Source: Sphingorhabdus sp. Alg239-R122
GTDB lineage: Bacteria > Pseudomonadota > Alphaproteobacteria > Sphingomonadales > Sphingomonadaceae
Direction of reading: 5' to 3'
DNA: 64,000 nucleotides
NCBI RefSeq assembly: GCF_900537065.1
Contig: NZ_UNRC01000007.1
Span: 91,768-155,767 of the forward strand
Positions 47,719 to 57,231 of the stretch are shown here, in pieces. Positions within the stretch are counted from its first letter, which is position 1. Each line of letters opens with the position of its first letter. The position numbers and the translations under genes are program-made. The notes below the pieces were generated by a model that worked only from the letters and a program-made list of their open reading frames with translations, was not told where the DNA came from and made no database searches.

Positions 47719-48771
47719 ATGAGCGGACGCCGCAGCCTTGAAAAATTTACGACCCTGACCCGCCGTTCGGGCATGCCTTTATGGGTAGATATCGCATGGC
47801 GTGTCGGTTTTGTGCTGGCGCTTATCGGTATCGCAATCGCTGTGCACTGGTTTGATAAGGGCGGTTTGCGCGATAATTATGATGGTGATGTCAGTTTTCT
47901 GGACGTCATCTATTTTACAATGATCTCCATCACCACTACCGGCTATGGTGATATTGCGCCGGTGACAGAGCGTGCGCGCATGTTTGACGCATTGGTGGTG
48001 ACTCCAATCCGTATTTTCGTGGTTTTGATTTTTATTGGCACGGCCTATAACTTTGTCTTCAAACGTACTTGGGATGTCTGGCGTATGAAAATTATCCAAA
48101 GAAACCTTCATGATCATATTGTTGTTCTTGGCTTTGGCACAAGCGGCAAAGAGGCGGTTGAAGAGCTGATTGCACGCGGTACGCCGGTGGAAGAAATCGT
48201 GATAGTCGACAATTCTTCTAGCAACTTGCACGAAGCAGAGAAAATGGGTTGTGCGGTGCTGACGGGCGATGCAACGCGCGATACAGTGTTGATGAATGCG
48301 AAAGTTTCGCGTGCGAAATCCGTGGTTGTTTCTGCCGGGCGAGACGATACCAGCATCTTGATAGTGCTCACTGTGCGGCATCTTGCCCACCATGTGCCGA
48401 TCAGCGTGTCTGTGCGGGCTGCTGATAATGAACTGCTGGCGCGGCAGGCAGGGGCCACCACGGTTATTAACCCGGTCAGCTTTGCTGGCCTGCTACTCGC
48501 AAGTTCATGTCACGGTGCAAATATTTCTGATTATTTGAGCGATCTTGCCTCAATCCACGGCCGTGTGAAACTCAACCAGCGACCTGTTACCGAAGATGAA
48601 ATTGGTAAAGGCCTTGGCCAATTGTCCAACGAGAGTCTGGGAGTTCGGATATACCGCGATGGCAAAGCATATGGCTTCTGGGAAGAACAGACCAAAGAGC
48701 TGCTTGAAGGGGATATCATTGTGGAGATTATTCCCGGCGCAGGCGCAGAGTTAACCCCCGAAGCTGCCTAA
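47719..48771 (+). CDS. Two-TM potassium channel with an RCK (TrkA-N) domain
   Basis: Inner-membrane K+ channel of 350 residues. The first helix is followed by the pore loop and selectivity filter TTTGYGD, a second helix, then a cytoplasmic Rossmann-type RCK domain (VVLGFGTSGKEAVEELI, GDATRDTVLMNA) that senses nucleotide or ions. Architecture is that of bacterial MthK/Kch-like channels. It lies 24 bases after the NlpD-like gene, but nothing suggests a shared function. Confidence 0.93.
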   Translation: MSGRRSLEKFTTLTRRSGMPLWVDIAWRVGFVLALIGIAIAVHWFDKGGLRDNYDGDVSFLDVIYFTMISITTTGYGDIAPVTERARMFDALVVTPIRIFVVLIFIGTAYNFVFKRTWDVWRMKIIQRNLHDHIVVLGFGTSGKEAVEELIARGTPVEEIVIVDNSSSNLHEAEKMGCAVLTGDATRDTVLMNAKVSRAKSVVVSAGRDDTSILIVLTVRHLAHHVPISVSVRAADNELLARQAGATTVINPVSFAGLLLASSCHGANISDYLSDLASIHGRVKLNQRPVTEDEIGKGLGQLSNESLGVRIYRDGKAYGFWEEQTKELLEGDIIVEIIPGAGAELTPEAA

Positions 48772-48795
48772 GCAGCCCCGGAGGCCCATATATTC

Positions 48796-49209
48796 CTAAG
48801 CCGCGTAAAAATAAGCCATGACTGTGCCCATAGCGGTGTAGAATAGCAGCCAGTAACCTGCATCAATCAGGAAAAGTGTCCTGCTTTTCTGTGAAAAAAG
48901 ATAATTTGTGCCGATGGCAGGAATGATGAAACCTGCCGCAATACCCTGCGCGATCATGACAATGGTTGAGAAGCTGAGGCTACCATAGGTCTCAACGGTA
49001 TGCGCGAGCACAAAAGCCGCGACCAGGCTGAGGAAAAAGGTGGTGCCGTAGATCAGGCCCATATTTGCGCCCTGCACATCTTCCTCGGTCAGGCCGACAG
49101 CGCCCAGCCATTTTTTGCCCATGATAGGTCCATACCAGATGCCACCTACAACAAAGCCAGACAGTGCAGCCAGAAATACCGCCAGCCAGTTTACATTAAA
49201 AAAATCCAT
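48796..49209 (-). CDS. DUF1761 membrane protein
   Basis: Small membrane protein of 137 residues with four hydrophobic segments. NWLAVFLAALSGFVVGGIWYGPIMGKKWLGAVGL at the N-terminus is the DUF1761 pattern; function unknown. The start has an excellent GGGAGGG site before ATG 49209. It is convergent with the K+ channel gene (24 bases apart). Confidence 0.9.
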   Translation of the reverse strand: MDFFNVNWLAVFLAALSGFVVGGIWYGPIMGKKWLGAVGLTEEDVQGANMGLIYGTTFFLSLVAAFVLAHTVETYGSLSFSTIVMIAQGIAAGFIIPAIGTNYLFSQKSRTLFLIDAGYWLLFYTAMGTVMAYFYAA

Positions 49210-49339
49210 TTTACCCTCCCTTAGTATGTAGTTGGGAACCTAGACCTGGTGGCCGCACCGCGTCAATATGAGGAGCTGTCAGCCATTATTGCGCAAATTG
49301 CGTGACATTTTGCGTATGCGGGCGTAAATGCGCGGCATT

Positions 49340-50695
49340 ATGACAACACAAATTCCCGCTCCGCCCAAAGTAGGCATGGTTTCGCTCGGCTGTCCCAAGG
49401 CTCTGGTCGATAGTGAGCGCATCCTCACCAAACTGCGCGCTGATGGCTACGACATGTCGCCTGACTATGCGGGTGCAGATGTTGTGCTGGTTAACACTTG
49501 CGGCTTTCTGGACAGCGCAAAAGAAGAGTCTCTCGACGCTATAGGCGAAGCGATGGCAGCAAATGGCCGGGTGATTGTTACTGGCTGCATGGGCAATGAA
49601 GCCGATGCCATCCGCGCGCGCTTCCCCGATGTCCTGGCGGTTACGGGCGCACATCAATATGAGGATGTTGTGGGCGCTGTGCATGACGCGGCGCCGCCCG
49701 CGCGCGGCGAATTTGTCGATCTCGTGCCAAATCTGGATGCTGTGGGCGGGCTGAAACTCACGCCGCGCCATTACAGCTATCTGAAAATTTCTGAAGGCTG
49801 TAATCATCGCTGTTCCTTCTGCATTATCCCCAGCCTGCGCGGTGACTTGGCCAGCCGGCGTCCCGATGCGATCCTGCGCGAAGCCGAAAAGTTGGTTGCT
49901 GCTGGTACGAAAGAACTGCTTGTTATTTCGCAGGACACGTCAGCTTACGGCGTGGATATAAAGCATCAACCGCGCGATTGGCACGGGCGCGAAGTACGTG
50001 CGCATATGACGGACCTGGCGCGCGAGTTGGGCACATTGGGTGCATGGGTGCGGCTGCATTATGTGTATCCTTATCCGCATGTGGACAAGGTTATTCCGCT
50101 CATGGCTGATGGACTCATTACGCCTTATCTCGACATTCCGTTCCAGCATGCTGCACCATCGGTGCTGAAACGCATGAAGCGTCCGGCAAATGAAGCGAAA
50201 GTGCTTGAACGCCTGAAAGGCTGGCGCGAGATTTGCCCTGATATCACGGTGCGCTCGTCATTTGTTGTCGGCTTTCCTGGTGAAACAGAAGAAGATTTTC
50301 AGTACCTGCTCGACTGGCTGGATGAAGCGCAGCTTGACCGGGTTGGCGGTTTTCGTTTTGAACCAGTTGAGGGGGCCGCTGCCAATGCGCTGGATGGCGC
50401 TGTGCCCGAAGGGATCAAGGAAGAGCGTTATCAGCGTCTAATGGAAAAGACCGCTGCAATCAGTGCTGCCAAACTTGCCGCCAAGGTGGGACGTACATTG
50501 CCAGTCATTATCGATGAAGTTGGTGAGGCCGATGATGAGGGCAGCATTGGTGCGACCGGTCGGTCGCAGGCGGATGCACCGGAAATAGACGGCAATGTTT
50601 TCCTGCGCGATGTACCGGAAGCATTGAAGGCGGGCGATATTATTAACGTCAAGATAGAAGATGCTGACGCGCATGACCTTTATGGCGCGATGTAA
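49340..50695 (+). CDS. rimO: Ribosomal protein S12 methylthiotransferase
   Basis: Radical-SAM enzyme of 451 residues that methylthiolates Asp88/89 of ribosomal protein S12. The N-terminal MTTase domain carries three cysteines ([29 protein letters not shown]) for one iron-sulphur cluster; the radical-SAM CxxxCxxC is in [11 protein letters not shown]; a C-terminal TRAM domain follows, ending in [16 protein letters not shown]. The PKALVDSE motif distinguishes RimO from MiaB. ATG 49340 is taken; ATG 49328 is possible and neither has a clear ribosome-binding site. Confidence 0.96.
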   Translation: MTTQIPAPPKVGMVSLGCPKALVDSERILTKLRADGYDMSPDYAGADVVLVNTCGFLDSAKEESLDAIGEAMAANGRVIVTGCMGNEADAIRARFPDVLAVTGAHQYEDVVGAVHDAAPPARGEFVDLVPNLDAVGGLKLTPRHYSYLKISEGCNHRCSFCIIPSLRGDLASRRPDAILREAEKLVAAGTKELLVISQDTSAYGVDIKHQPRDWHGREVRAHMTDLARELGTLGAWVRLHYVYPYPHVDKVIPLMADGLITPYLDIPFQHAAPSVLKRMKRPANEAKVLERLKGWREICPDITVRSSFVVGFPGETEEDFQYLLDWLDEAQLDRVGGFRFEPVEGAAANALDGAVPEGIKEERYQRLMEKTAAISAAKLAAKVGRTLPVIIDEVGEADDEGSIGATGRSQADAPEIDGNVFLRDVPEALKAGDIINVKIEDADAHDLYGAM

Positions 50696-50725
50696 TAATG
50701 GAAGTGCCTGCCGTATCCTGATTTC

Positions 50726-50758
50726 GGCAATTTCTTGATTCTGGCAATTTCTTGATTC
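50726..50758. repeat. Two-copy 17-base tandem repeat
   Basis: GGCAATTTCTTGATTC occurs twice head to tail at 50726-50741 and 50743-50758 in the 91-base gap between rimO and the MmcQ/YjbR-like gene. A third partial CTGATTTC precedes it. It has no obvious role. Confidence 0.6.
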
Positions 50759-50786
50759 CGGGACCAGTTGGCGGCATGATGTGTCC

Positions 50787-51125
50787 ATGAAAACCGGAAA
50801 AGCAACAGATCCGACAGAAGACATCCGCCTGAAAGCTAGCCAGTATGCAGATGTGGATGAAGGCACTTCGTGCACACAGGCAGCGTTCAAGACAGGAAAC
50901 AAGGCCTTTCTTTATATCGGTGAACAGGGCGGACGTTATAAAGCCATGTTCAAGCTGGAAAAATCCCGCAAAGATGCAGAAGAGCTGGCAAGCAAGGCTC
51001 CAGATGATTATCAGGTTGGCAAAGCACCATGGGTAACGGCGCGGTTTACGTCTGAAAAACCGATGCCGCAGCCTTTATGGGAAAAGTGGCTGGATGAAAG
51101 CTATGCACTCACAGCTACCTTATAA
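50787..51125 (+). CDS. MmcQ/YjbR-like protein
   Basis: Protein of 112 residues with the CyaY-like fold family MmcQ/YjbR pattern: TSCTQAAFKTGNKAFLYIGEQGGRYKAMFKLE followed by WVTARFTSEKPMPQPLWEKWLDESY. Family members are DNA-binding in some reports but the role is unknown. ATG 50787 is preceded by an in-frame GTG (50781). A hairpin (ACACCTG 51128-51134 with CAGGTGT 51144-51150) lies just after the stop and may end transcription. Confidence 0.75.
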   Translation: MKTGKATDPTEDIRLKASQYADVDEGTSCTQAAFKTGNKAFLYIGEQGGRYKAMFKLEKSRKDAEELASKAPDDYQVGKAPWVTARFTSEKPMPQPLWEKWLDESYALTATL

Positions 51126-51198
51126 AAACACCTGTGTAAGCCGCAGGTGTATGACATGAATGCCACAGGTTTCTGCATTCTTTTTACGTTTTGACACG

Positions 51199-51219
51199 TT
51201 CAGCTTGTTTTCGGCTGAA
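51199..51219. promoter_or_regulatory. Inverted repeat in the promoter of the TonB-dependent receptor
   Basis: TTCAGC-N9-GCTGAA stands 54-74 bases before the receptor ATG, just upstream of a TATACA (51225) that could be the -10 element. It is a plausible operator for a regulator not found in this window. Confidence 0.4.
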
Positions 51220-51272
51220 TCTGCTATACACTCGCTCTTCTAAGAAAGATAAAATCTGAGGAGACGAGCCAC

Positions 51273-53990
51273 ATGAAATATATTTACAAGGCATCCGCCT
51301 GTGCATTTGCGCTATCTGCGATGTGCGCTGCGCCTGTTTACGCGCAGGACCAGTCAGCAGAGGCCGCCGCAGAAGATATTGATAGCGGTAATGTGATTGT
51401 TGTGCGCGCACAGGGCCGTGAACAGGAGCTTGCAGATGTTCCTGTCGCCATTTCCGCGGTGAGCGCCGATGATCTACAAAAAAGTGGTGCGACCGATATT
51501 CGTGAGCTTAACCAGTTAGCGCCTTCACTGCTTGTTTCCTCCACGGGCAACGAAGCCAATGGCTCGGCACGTATTCGCGGTATCGGCACAGTGGGCGATA
51601 ACCCGGGCCTTGAAAGTTCGGTGGCTGTTTTTATTGATGGTGTTTACCGCTCACGTAGCGGTAATGCGCTTGGCGAAATTGGTCCGATTGACCGCGTCGA
51701 AATTCTGCGCGGGCCCCAGGGCACACTGGGCGGTCGTAACTCTTCGGCTGGCCTTATCAGCATTTACACGGCACCGCCTGAATTTACTTTTTCAGGATAC
51801 GGCGCTTTTACTTACGGCAATTTTGATCATATCCGTGCAGAAGGCGGTATCAATGCCCCGATCGGAGACACGATCGCGGCACGCCTTGACGGCGTATATG
51901 TGAGACGTGATGGTTTTTATACTGACGTCACCAATGGCACGGATGTAAACAACAAGGACCGCTATCTTGTCCGCGGTCAATTGCTTTTTGAACCGAGTTC
52001 CGACCTGACGGTGCGTCTGGTTGGTGATTATTCGAAGAAGGATGAGGCATGCTGTGCAGCAACATTCGTGCAGCCTGACTTTGCGCCATTTGCACGCGTT
52101 AGTCCGGGGCTGAATGGTTTCATCAAACCTGTTGGCCCATCACCTGCGCTGACCAGTACGCAAAACCCGATCATCCCTGTACTTTTGGCTTTGGGGCAAG
52201 ACCCGCGTGCGCTCAGCCAGAGCACTTTCGATCGCAAAATATATCCGACGCAAGGACGCTCTTATGAGGGCGAAACCGAGGATTACGGTGTGTCGGTGGA
52301 GGTTAATTACAACCTTGGTGCTGTCGATTTTACATCGATTACCGGTTACCGTGAATATTCGAACAACCAAGGGTCCGACACCGACTATACCGGTGTGGAC
52401 ATTCTTTATCGTGCGCCTGGTGACAATGCAGGTGCGCGTGCATTTAAAACATTTACGCAGGAATTCCGCTTTCAGGGCACGGCATTTGATGACAGGCTCG
52501 ACTGGCTGGTTGGCGTGTTTTATGCAAATGAGAAACTCAGGGTGCGTGATAATATCCGCTTTGGATCACAATATGGCTCCTTTGCACCTTGCCGTATTAT
52601 CAACGCAGTCAATCCTGCCCTGGCATCGCCAACTGATACAGGTTGCCTGAGCGCTGGAGGTAAGGCTTTGCTGAGCGGTCAGCTTCCTGGAACAATGCCA
52701 GCCTTTGGTGCTGCTACGCCGCTGCTCCTGGCTGGTCTGGATAATCTTGGCGGACTGAATGACCTGGGTACGGTCGAAGATCGTTACGGGCAGGATAGCG
52801 AAAGCTTTGCCATCTTCACCCATAACATTATTGAGATTACCGATGGTCTCGATCTGACACTTGGCCTGCGTTACACGAAAGAGACCAAGGACTTCAGCGC
52901 GTCATTTACCAATGACAATACAGTCTGTCCGACAAACCGTGCACTGCTGTCTAATTTGCTTGCGGTTCCTTCACTGGCGCCGCTTGCCGGCGGTTTGATT
53001 GCGCTGTCCTGTCAGGGCAATTCAACGTCCGAACTCAACGGCGTGTCGATATCCGATGATCGCGATGAAAGCGAATTCACCGGAACCGCGATCTTGTCAT
53101 ATAAAGTGACGCCTGACCTGCTGGTTTATGGTAGTTATTCACGCGGTTATAAAGCAGGCGGTTTTAACCTTGACCGCTCGGCGCTTTCCAATCCGCTCTT
53201 GCTGGATGTAACCAATCTGAATACTGCCAACCTGCAATTCGGTCAGGAAACAGTGAATGCATTTGAAATCGGTGCGAAATATTCGACACCTGAATTCACC
53301 TTCGGCATTTCGGCTTTCCGCCAGGAATTCACGAATTTCCAGCTGAACACATTCAATGGCTCGGTTTTCCTTGTCCAGAATGTCAATAGCTGTGGCACCG
53401 GACTTGGTGGCGCTGACCTTGACACCAGTGCAGCTACCGGCTCTTGCGCTCCTGGTGATGTTCAGCCGGGTGTTGTCGCGCAGGGCGTTGAACTTGAAGC
53501 GACAATGAGCCCAGTTGACTATTTCAACGTGGCGGTGGGGCTTACTTATAGCGATACCAGCTATGAGAATGACCTGATCGGTAATGATAGCGGAGCACCA
53601 CTCGATCCTGCGCTTCGCTTGCTGCCAGGTGATAATCTGTCCAACGCGCCTGAGCTGACGGCTACCGCTTCACTGTCCTACACGCCGCCACTGGGCAATA
53701 GCGGGCTGAGCGGTCTATTCTACCTCAACGCACGTGCGACGAGTGATTATAATACCGGCTCTGACTTGCTATTTGGCAAGGAACAGGATGGCTATTTCCT
53801 AGTCAACGGACGGATCGGTATTCGCGGTCCGGAAGAGAAATGGGCGATTGAAGGCTGGGTGCAGAACCTGTTTGATAAGGATTACACACAGGTCGCGTTC
53901 AATACGCCATTTGTTGCGTCCCAGCAGACATATTCGGCGTTCCTTGCTGAGCCTCGCACATATGGCATCACGGTACGGGGACGTTTCTAA
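51273..53990 (+). CDS. TonB-dependent outer-membrane receptor
   Basis: Outer-membrane receptor of 905 residues. N-terminal signal peptide (ending PVYAQD), then a short linker and the TonB-box-like GNVIVVRAQGREQELADVPVAISAVSADDL, the plug domain (DIRELNQLAPSLLVSSTGNEANGSARIRGIGTVGDNPGLESSVAVFIDGVYRSRSG around residues 70-130 with the plug cysteines lacking), and a large beta-barrel ending in RTYGITVRGRF with the terminal aromatic residue required for assembly. The ligand is unknown; sphingomonads use this family for siderophores, sugars and lipids. GAGGAG precedes the ATG. It may act with the monooxygenase downstream, but they are separated by a terminator. Confidence 0.95.
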   Translation: MKYIYKASACAFALSAMCAAPVYAQDQSAEAAAEDIDSGNVIVVRAQGREQELADVPVAISAVSADDLQKSGATDIRELNQLAPSLLVSSTGNEANGSARIRGIGTVGDNPGLESSVAVFIDGVYRSRSGNALGEIGPIDRVEILRGPQGTLGGRNSSAGLISIYTAPPEFTFSGYGAFTYGNFDHIRAEGGINAPIGDTIAARLDGVYVRRDGFYTDVTNGTDVNNKDRYLVRGQLLFEPSSDLTVRLVGDYSKKDEACCAATFVQPDFAPFARVSPGLNGFIKPVGPSPALTSTQNPIIPVLLALGQDPRALSQSTFDRKIYPTQGRSYEGETEDYGVSVEVNYNLGAVDFTSITGYREYSNNQGSDTDYTGVDILYRAPGDNAGARAFKTFTQEFRFQGTAFDDRLDWLVGVFYANEKLRVRDNIRFGSQYGSFAPCRIINAVNPALASPTDTGCLSAGGKALLSGQLPGTMPAFGAATPLLLAGLDNLGGLNDLGTVEDRYGQDSESFAIFTHNIIEITDGLDLTLGLRYTKETKDFSASFTNDNTVCPTNRALLSNLLAVPSLAPLAGGLIALSCQGNSTSELNGVSISDDRDESEFTGTAILSYKVTPDLLVYGSYSRGYKAGGFNLDRSALSNPLLLDVTNLNTANLQFGQETVNAFEIGAKYSTPEFTFGISAFRQEFTNFQLNTFNGSVFLVQNVNSCGTGLGGADLDTSAATGSCAPGDVQPGVVAQGVELEATMSPVDYFNVAVGLTYSDTSYENDLIGNDSGAPLDPALRLLPGDNLSNAPELTATASLSYTPPLGNSGLSGLFYLNARATSDYNTGSDLLFGKEQDGYFLVNGRIGIRGPEEKWAIEGWVQNLFDKDYTQVAFNTPFVASQQTYSAFLAEPRTYGITVRGRF

Positions 53991-54021
53991 GTCCTTAAGC
54001 CGCAGAGGCAATAAAATCGAC

Positions 54022-54060
54022 AACCGCGCAGTGCACCCCGGTGTTCTGCGCGGTTTTCAT
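54022..54060 (+). terminator. Intrinsic terminator after the TonB-dependent receptor
   Basis: AACCGCGCAG (54022-54031) and CTGCGCGGTT (54046-54055) form a perfect 10-bp stem with an inner CACC/GGTG, followed by TTCATTTT. This is a good rho-independent terminator 32 bases after the receptor stop. Confidence 0.85.
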
Positions 54061-54079
54061 TTTGCGAGTTTGCTTTCAG

Positions 54080-54106
54080 CGCCAGTGGCGAGTTGCAATT
54101 TGCAAC
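54080..54106. promoter_or_regulatory. Two adjacent palindromes upstream of the monooxygenase
   Basis: CGCCA-G-TGGCG (54080-54090) is followed one base later by GTTGCAA-T-TTGCAAC (54092-54106), 57 bases before the monooxygenase ATG. Such palindromes are typical operator forms for TetR- or LacI-type repressors; no regulator gene is adjacent. Confidence 0.45.
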
Positions 54107-54163
54107 GATGTAAGTAAGCTATCTCCCATAGACCGAAATAGCGCAAAAGCAGATGGAATGGTT

Positions 54164-55681
54164 ATGGGACAGGAAAAAACAGCCGACTATGTCGATGTGT
54201 TGATTGTCGGTGCAGGAATTTCCGGCATTGGCATGGCAGCGCACTTGCGTAAATTTTGCCCGGGCAAGAGCTTTGCCATGCTCGAACGGCGCGATAACCC
54301 GGGTGGGACATGGGACCTGTTCCGATATCCTGGTATCCGCAGTGACAGTGACATGCATACGCTGGGCTATAATTTCAAACCATGGACGCAGCAAAAGGCG
54401 ATTGCCGATGGCCCGTCCATACTGAAATATCTCCACGAGACCATCACTGAATATGATCTGCAGGACCATATCCGTTTTGGGCATGAAGTACTGTCAGCAA
54501 GCTGGTCAAGCGCGGAAGCATGCTGGACGATCACTGCGCGGCGGACGGATGGCAGTGAAGCACAGCTTAAAGCCAATTTCCTGTTCATGGGTTCCGGTTA
54601 CTATAATTATGATGAGCCCCATGACCCAGTTTTCGAGGGGAAAGAGGATTTCAAGGGACAGATTGTCCACCCGCAATTCTGGCCCAAAGACCTTGATTAT
54701 GCCGATAAGAAAGTTGTTGTGATCGGCAGTGGCGCAACTGCGGTCACAATAGTACCCAGCATTGCGGATAAAGCCGGCCATGTTACAATGCTGCAGCGTT
54801 CACCCACTTATATGTTTGTCAGTCCGGCGAAAGACAGAATGGCCAATTTCATGCGCAGGATATTGCCAGACGCATGGGCATATCGGTTCACACGTTTCAA
54901 AAATGTCCGGCTACAGAATTTTATGTTCAAACTGGCACGCAACAAGCCGGAATGGATGAAGAGGCGCTTGCTCAAGAATATAAGGGAAAAGCTTACAAAC
55001 GAAAGCGATATGGCGCATTTCAAACCGCGCTACAATCCATGGGAACAGCGCCTGTGCCTAGTGCCGGATAATGATTTTTTTGAAGCTCTGGCAGCGGGCA
55101 AGGCATCGGTTGTCACGGACCATATCAAACGGTTCGATGCGACGGGAATAGCGTTGGAGTCTGGCGAGCATGTTGGTGCGGATATTATTGTTACCGCGAC
55201 AGGGTTGAAGCTTGCTGTGGCGGGCAAGGTCGATTTCACGGTTGATGGCAAACCTGTCAATTTCCATGACCATTTCTATTATAAGGGCTGCATGTTTTCC
55301 AACGTTCCGAACATGGTCATTGTGTTTGGATATCTGAATGCGTCCTGGACGTTGAAAGCCGATATAGTATCGGAATATACTACACGGCTTCTCAATCACA
55401 TGGACGCTACAGGCGCAAAAATTGCCAACCCCTATCTGGCGAACCCTGCCGCTATGGAAGAAGAAGACGTTTTCGACTTTTCTTCCGGTTATATTCAGCG
55501 CTCTTTGGATGAACTTCCCAAGTCTGGCGCTGAGCTGCCGTGGAGGCTCAATCAGGATTATCTGGAAGACCGAAAAATACTGCGCACCGGGCCATTGGAG
55601 GACGGTGTCATGCATTTTGGCAATGCCGGTGAACTGACACCGACAGGCGATAATACCAGAATATTGGAAGCTGCCGAATAA
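54164..55681 (+). CDS. Flavin-containing monooxygenase, Baeyer-Villiger type
   Basis: FAD- and NADPH-dependent monooxygenase of 505 residues that would insert oxygen into ketones or act as a flavoprotein hydroxylase. The FAD Rossmann motif VGAGISGIG is near residue 20 and the Baeyer-Villiger fingerprint FxGxxxHxxxW(P) is present (FKGQIVHPQFWP), followed by the NADP-binding VIGSGATAV. The length fits Type I BVMOs of the shorter kind. Start at ATG 54164 with GGA six bases before; 54158 is also possible. Substrate unknown. It is preceded by two palindromes that may be operators. Confidence 0.92.
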   Translation: MGQEKTADYVDVLIVGAGISGIGMAAHLRKFCPGKSFAMLERRDNPGGTWDLFRYPGIRSDSDMHTLGYNFKPWTQQKAIADGPSILKYLHETITEYDLQDHIRFGHEVLSASWSSAEACWTITARRTDGSEAQLKANFLFMGSGYYNYDEPHDPVFEGKEDFKGQIVHPQFWPKDLDYADKKVVVIGSGATAVTIVPSIADKAGHVTMLQRSPTYMFVSPAKDRMANFMRRILPDAWAYRFTRFKNVRLQNFMFKLARNKPEWMKRRLLKNIREKLTNESDMAHFKPRYNPWEQRLCLVPDNDFFEALAAGKASVVTDHIKRFDATGIALESGEHVGADIIVTATGLKLAVAGKVDFTVDGKPVNFHDHFYYKGCMFSNVPNMVIVFGYLNASWTLKADIVSEYTTRLLNHMDATGAKIANPYLANPAAMEEEDVFDFSSGYIQRSLDELPKSGAELPWRLNQDYLEDRKILRTGPLEDGVMHFGNAGELTPTGDNTRILEAAE

Positions 55682-55743
55682 TTCCTGCTACTAAAAGGTG
55701 AAACAGGCTCGCGCGGCAGACAATCAGTCGCTATATAGCGGGG

Positions 55744-57135
55744 ATGATAGATTTTACCGATATTTTGAAAGCCGATAAGGGGCAGGATGCCCGTGATATT
55801 CATGTTGTTGACAGCAACAGTTTCAAGGACTGGCTGAAAGACCAGTCGGGCCGTGTCCGTGCGATGGTGGAAGCACAGAAATTCACTGGTAAGGCGCATG
55901 AATTTGCTATCCTGTCCGGCGACAAGGTGGATGAATGGTCGGTGCTGGCTGGTGTTTCTTCTGAGAAAGCACTGAAAAGCTGGTGTCTCGCCAAAGTCGC
56001 GGAAAACCTGCCTGAAGGCGCATACAGACTGTTTGAAGATGTGGACGCGGGGGACGCCATGCTTGGCTGGCTGCTCGCGCATTACAGTTTCGACCGGTAC
56101 AAGAAATCGGAAAACCAGACCGGCAAGCGACAGCTTTTGGTAAGCAGCCCAAGCCGGATTGATGCGATGCTGATAGAGGCGGAGGCTACGGCGCTGGTCC
56201 GTGACCTGGTCAACACTCCTGCCGAAGATATGGGGCCGGACCAGCTTGAGAAAACCGCAAAGCGTCTGTCCAAGGATTACAAGGCTGAACTTTCAATTAT
56301 TCGCGGTGATGATCTGGAACAGGGTTATCCCATGATCCACGCAGTTGGCCGAGCGGCCAAACGGGAACATGCGCCGCGCCTGCTGGAGCTGGAATGGGGT
56401 AATAAAAGGCACCCGCGTGTGGCTATTGTCGGCAAAGGCGTGTGTTTCGACAGCGGTGGGCTCGACATCAAGTCGGCGGTCGGCATGCGGCTGATGAAAA
56501 AAGATATGGGCGGCGCGGCGCATACATTGGCGCTGGCAGAAATTATCATGCGCGCAAACTTGCCGGTGCGGTTGCACATGCTGGTACCAGCGGTTGAAAA
56601 CGCCATAGCAGGCAATGCGTTTCGCCCCGGAGATGTGATCAAAAGCCGCGTTGGGCACAGCGTGGAAATAGGCAATACTGATGCCGAAGGGCGTTTGGTA
56701 CTGGGCGATGCACTGACCAAGGCATGCGAAGCCGAGCCCGAGCTAATTATCGATTTTGCCACGCTGACAGGCGCCGCGCGAGTGGCACTGGGGCCGGATC
56801 TACCAGCGATGTTCGCGAACAACGATGACTTGGCCAACGGACTTTTGGAAGGCGGAAAGGCCGTGCATGATACGGTATGGCAAATGCCTCTTTGGGATAC
56901 CTATGCCGAATATCTGTCGAGCGATATTGCCGATATCGGCAATAGTGGCGGCGGTTTTGGCGGCTCGATACAGGCTGCGTTGTTCTTGAAAAAATTTGTT
57001 ACAGGCGATGCCGAATGGGTGCATTTTGACACATTTGCGTGGCGGCCGACTGCACGCCCAGGCCAAACTAAAGGCGGGGAAGCGCTGGGACTGCGGGCCA
57101 GCTGGGCTTATTTGCAAAAGCGTTACGGGAAATAG
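55744..57135 (+). CDS. Leucyl aminopeptidase family M17
   Basis: Cytoplasmic zinc or manganese aminopeptidase of 463 residues. The family's catalytic motifs are complete: GKGVCFDSGGLDIKSAVGMRLMKKDMGGAA with the first lysine and aspartate, and NTDAEGRLVLGDALTKA, the M17 signature with the catalytic Arg. PGDVIKSRVGHSVEIGNTDAEGR agrees. The N-terminal 120 residues are more variable. It is longer than needed for a dipeptidase; PepA (ATP-independent) is the usual name, but there is also PepB. The symbol is left open. Confidence 0.94.
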   Translation: MIDFTDILKADKGQDARDIHVVDSNSFKDWLKDQSGRVRAMVEAQKFTGKAHEFAILSGDKVDEWSVLAGVSSEKALKSWCLAKVAENLPEGAYRLFEDVDAGDAMLGWLLAHYSFDRYKKSENQTGKRQLLVSSPSRIDAMLIEAEATALVRDLVNTPAEDMGPDQLEKTAKRLSKDYKAELSIIRGDDLEQGYPMIHAVGRAAKREHAPRLLELEWGNKRHPRVAIVGKGVCFDSGGLDIKSAVGMRLMKKDMGGAAHTLALAEIIMRANLPVRLHMLVPAVENAIAGNAFRPGDVIKSRVGHSVEIGNTDAEGRLVLGDALTKACEAEPELIIDFATLTGAARVALGPDLPAMFANNDDLANGLLEGGKAVHDTVWQMPLWDTYAEYLSSDIADIGNSGGGFGGSIQAALFLKKFVTGDAEWVHFDTFAWRPTARPGQTKGGEALGLRASWAYLQKRYGK

Positions 57136-57231
57136 GACTTGGGCAACATGCTTGCAAAATCGGGTGATTTTGGACAGATGATAGAAAAGCCAGCATGTAT
57201 AAAAGCGTGGCGGGGGATATAAGCTAGGAAT

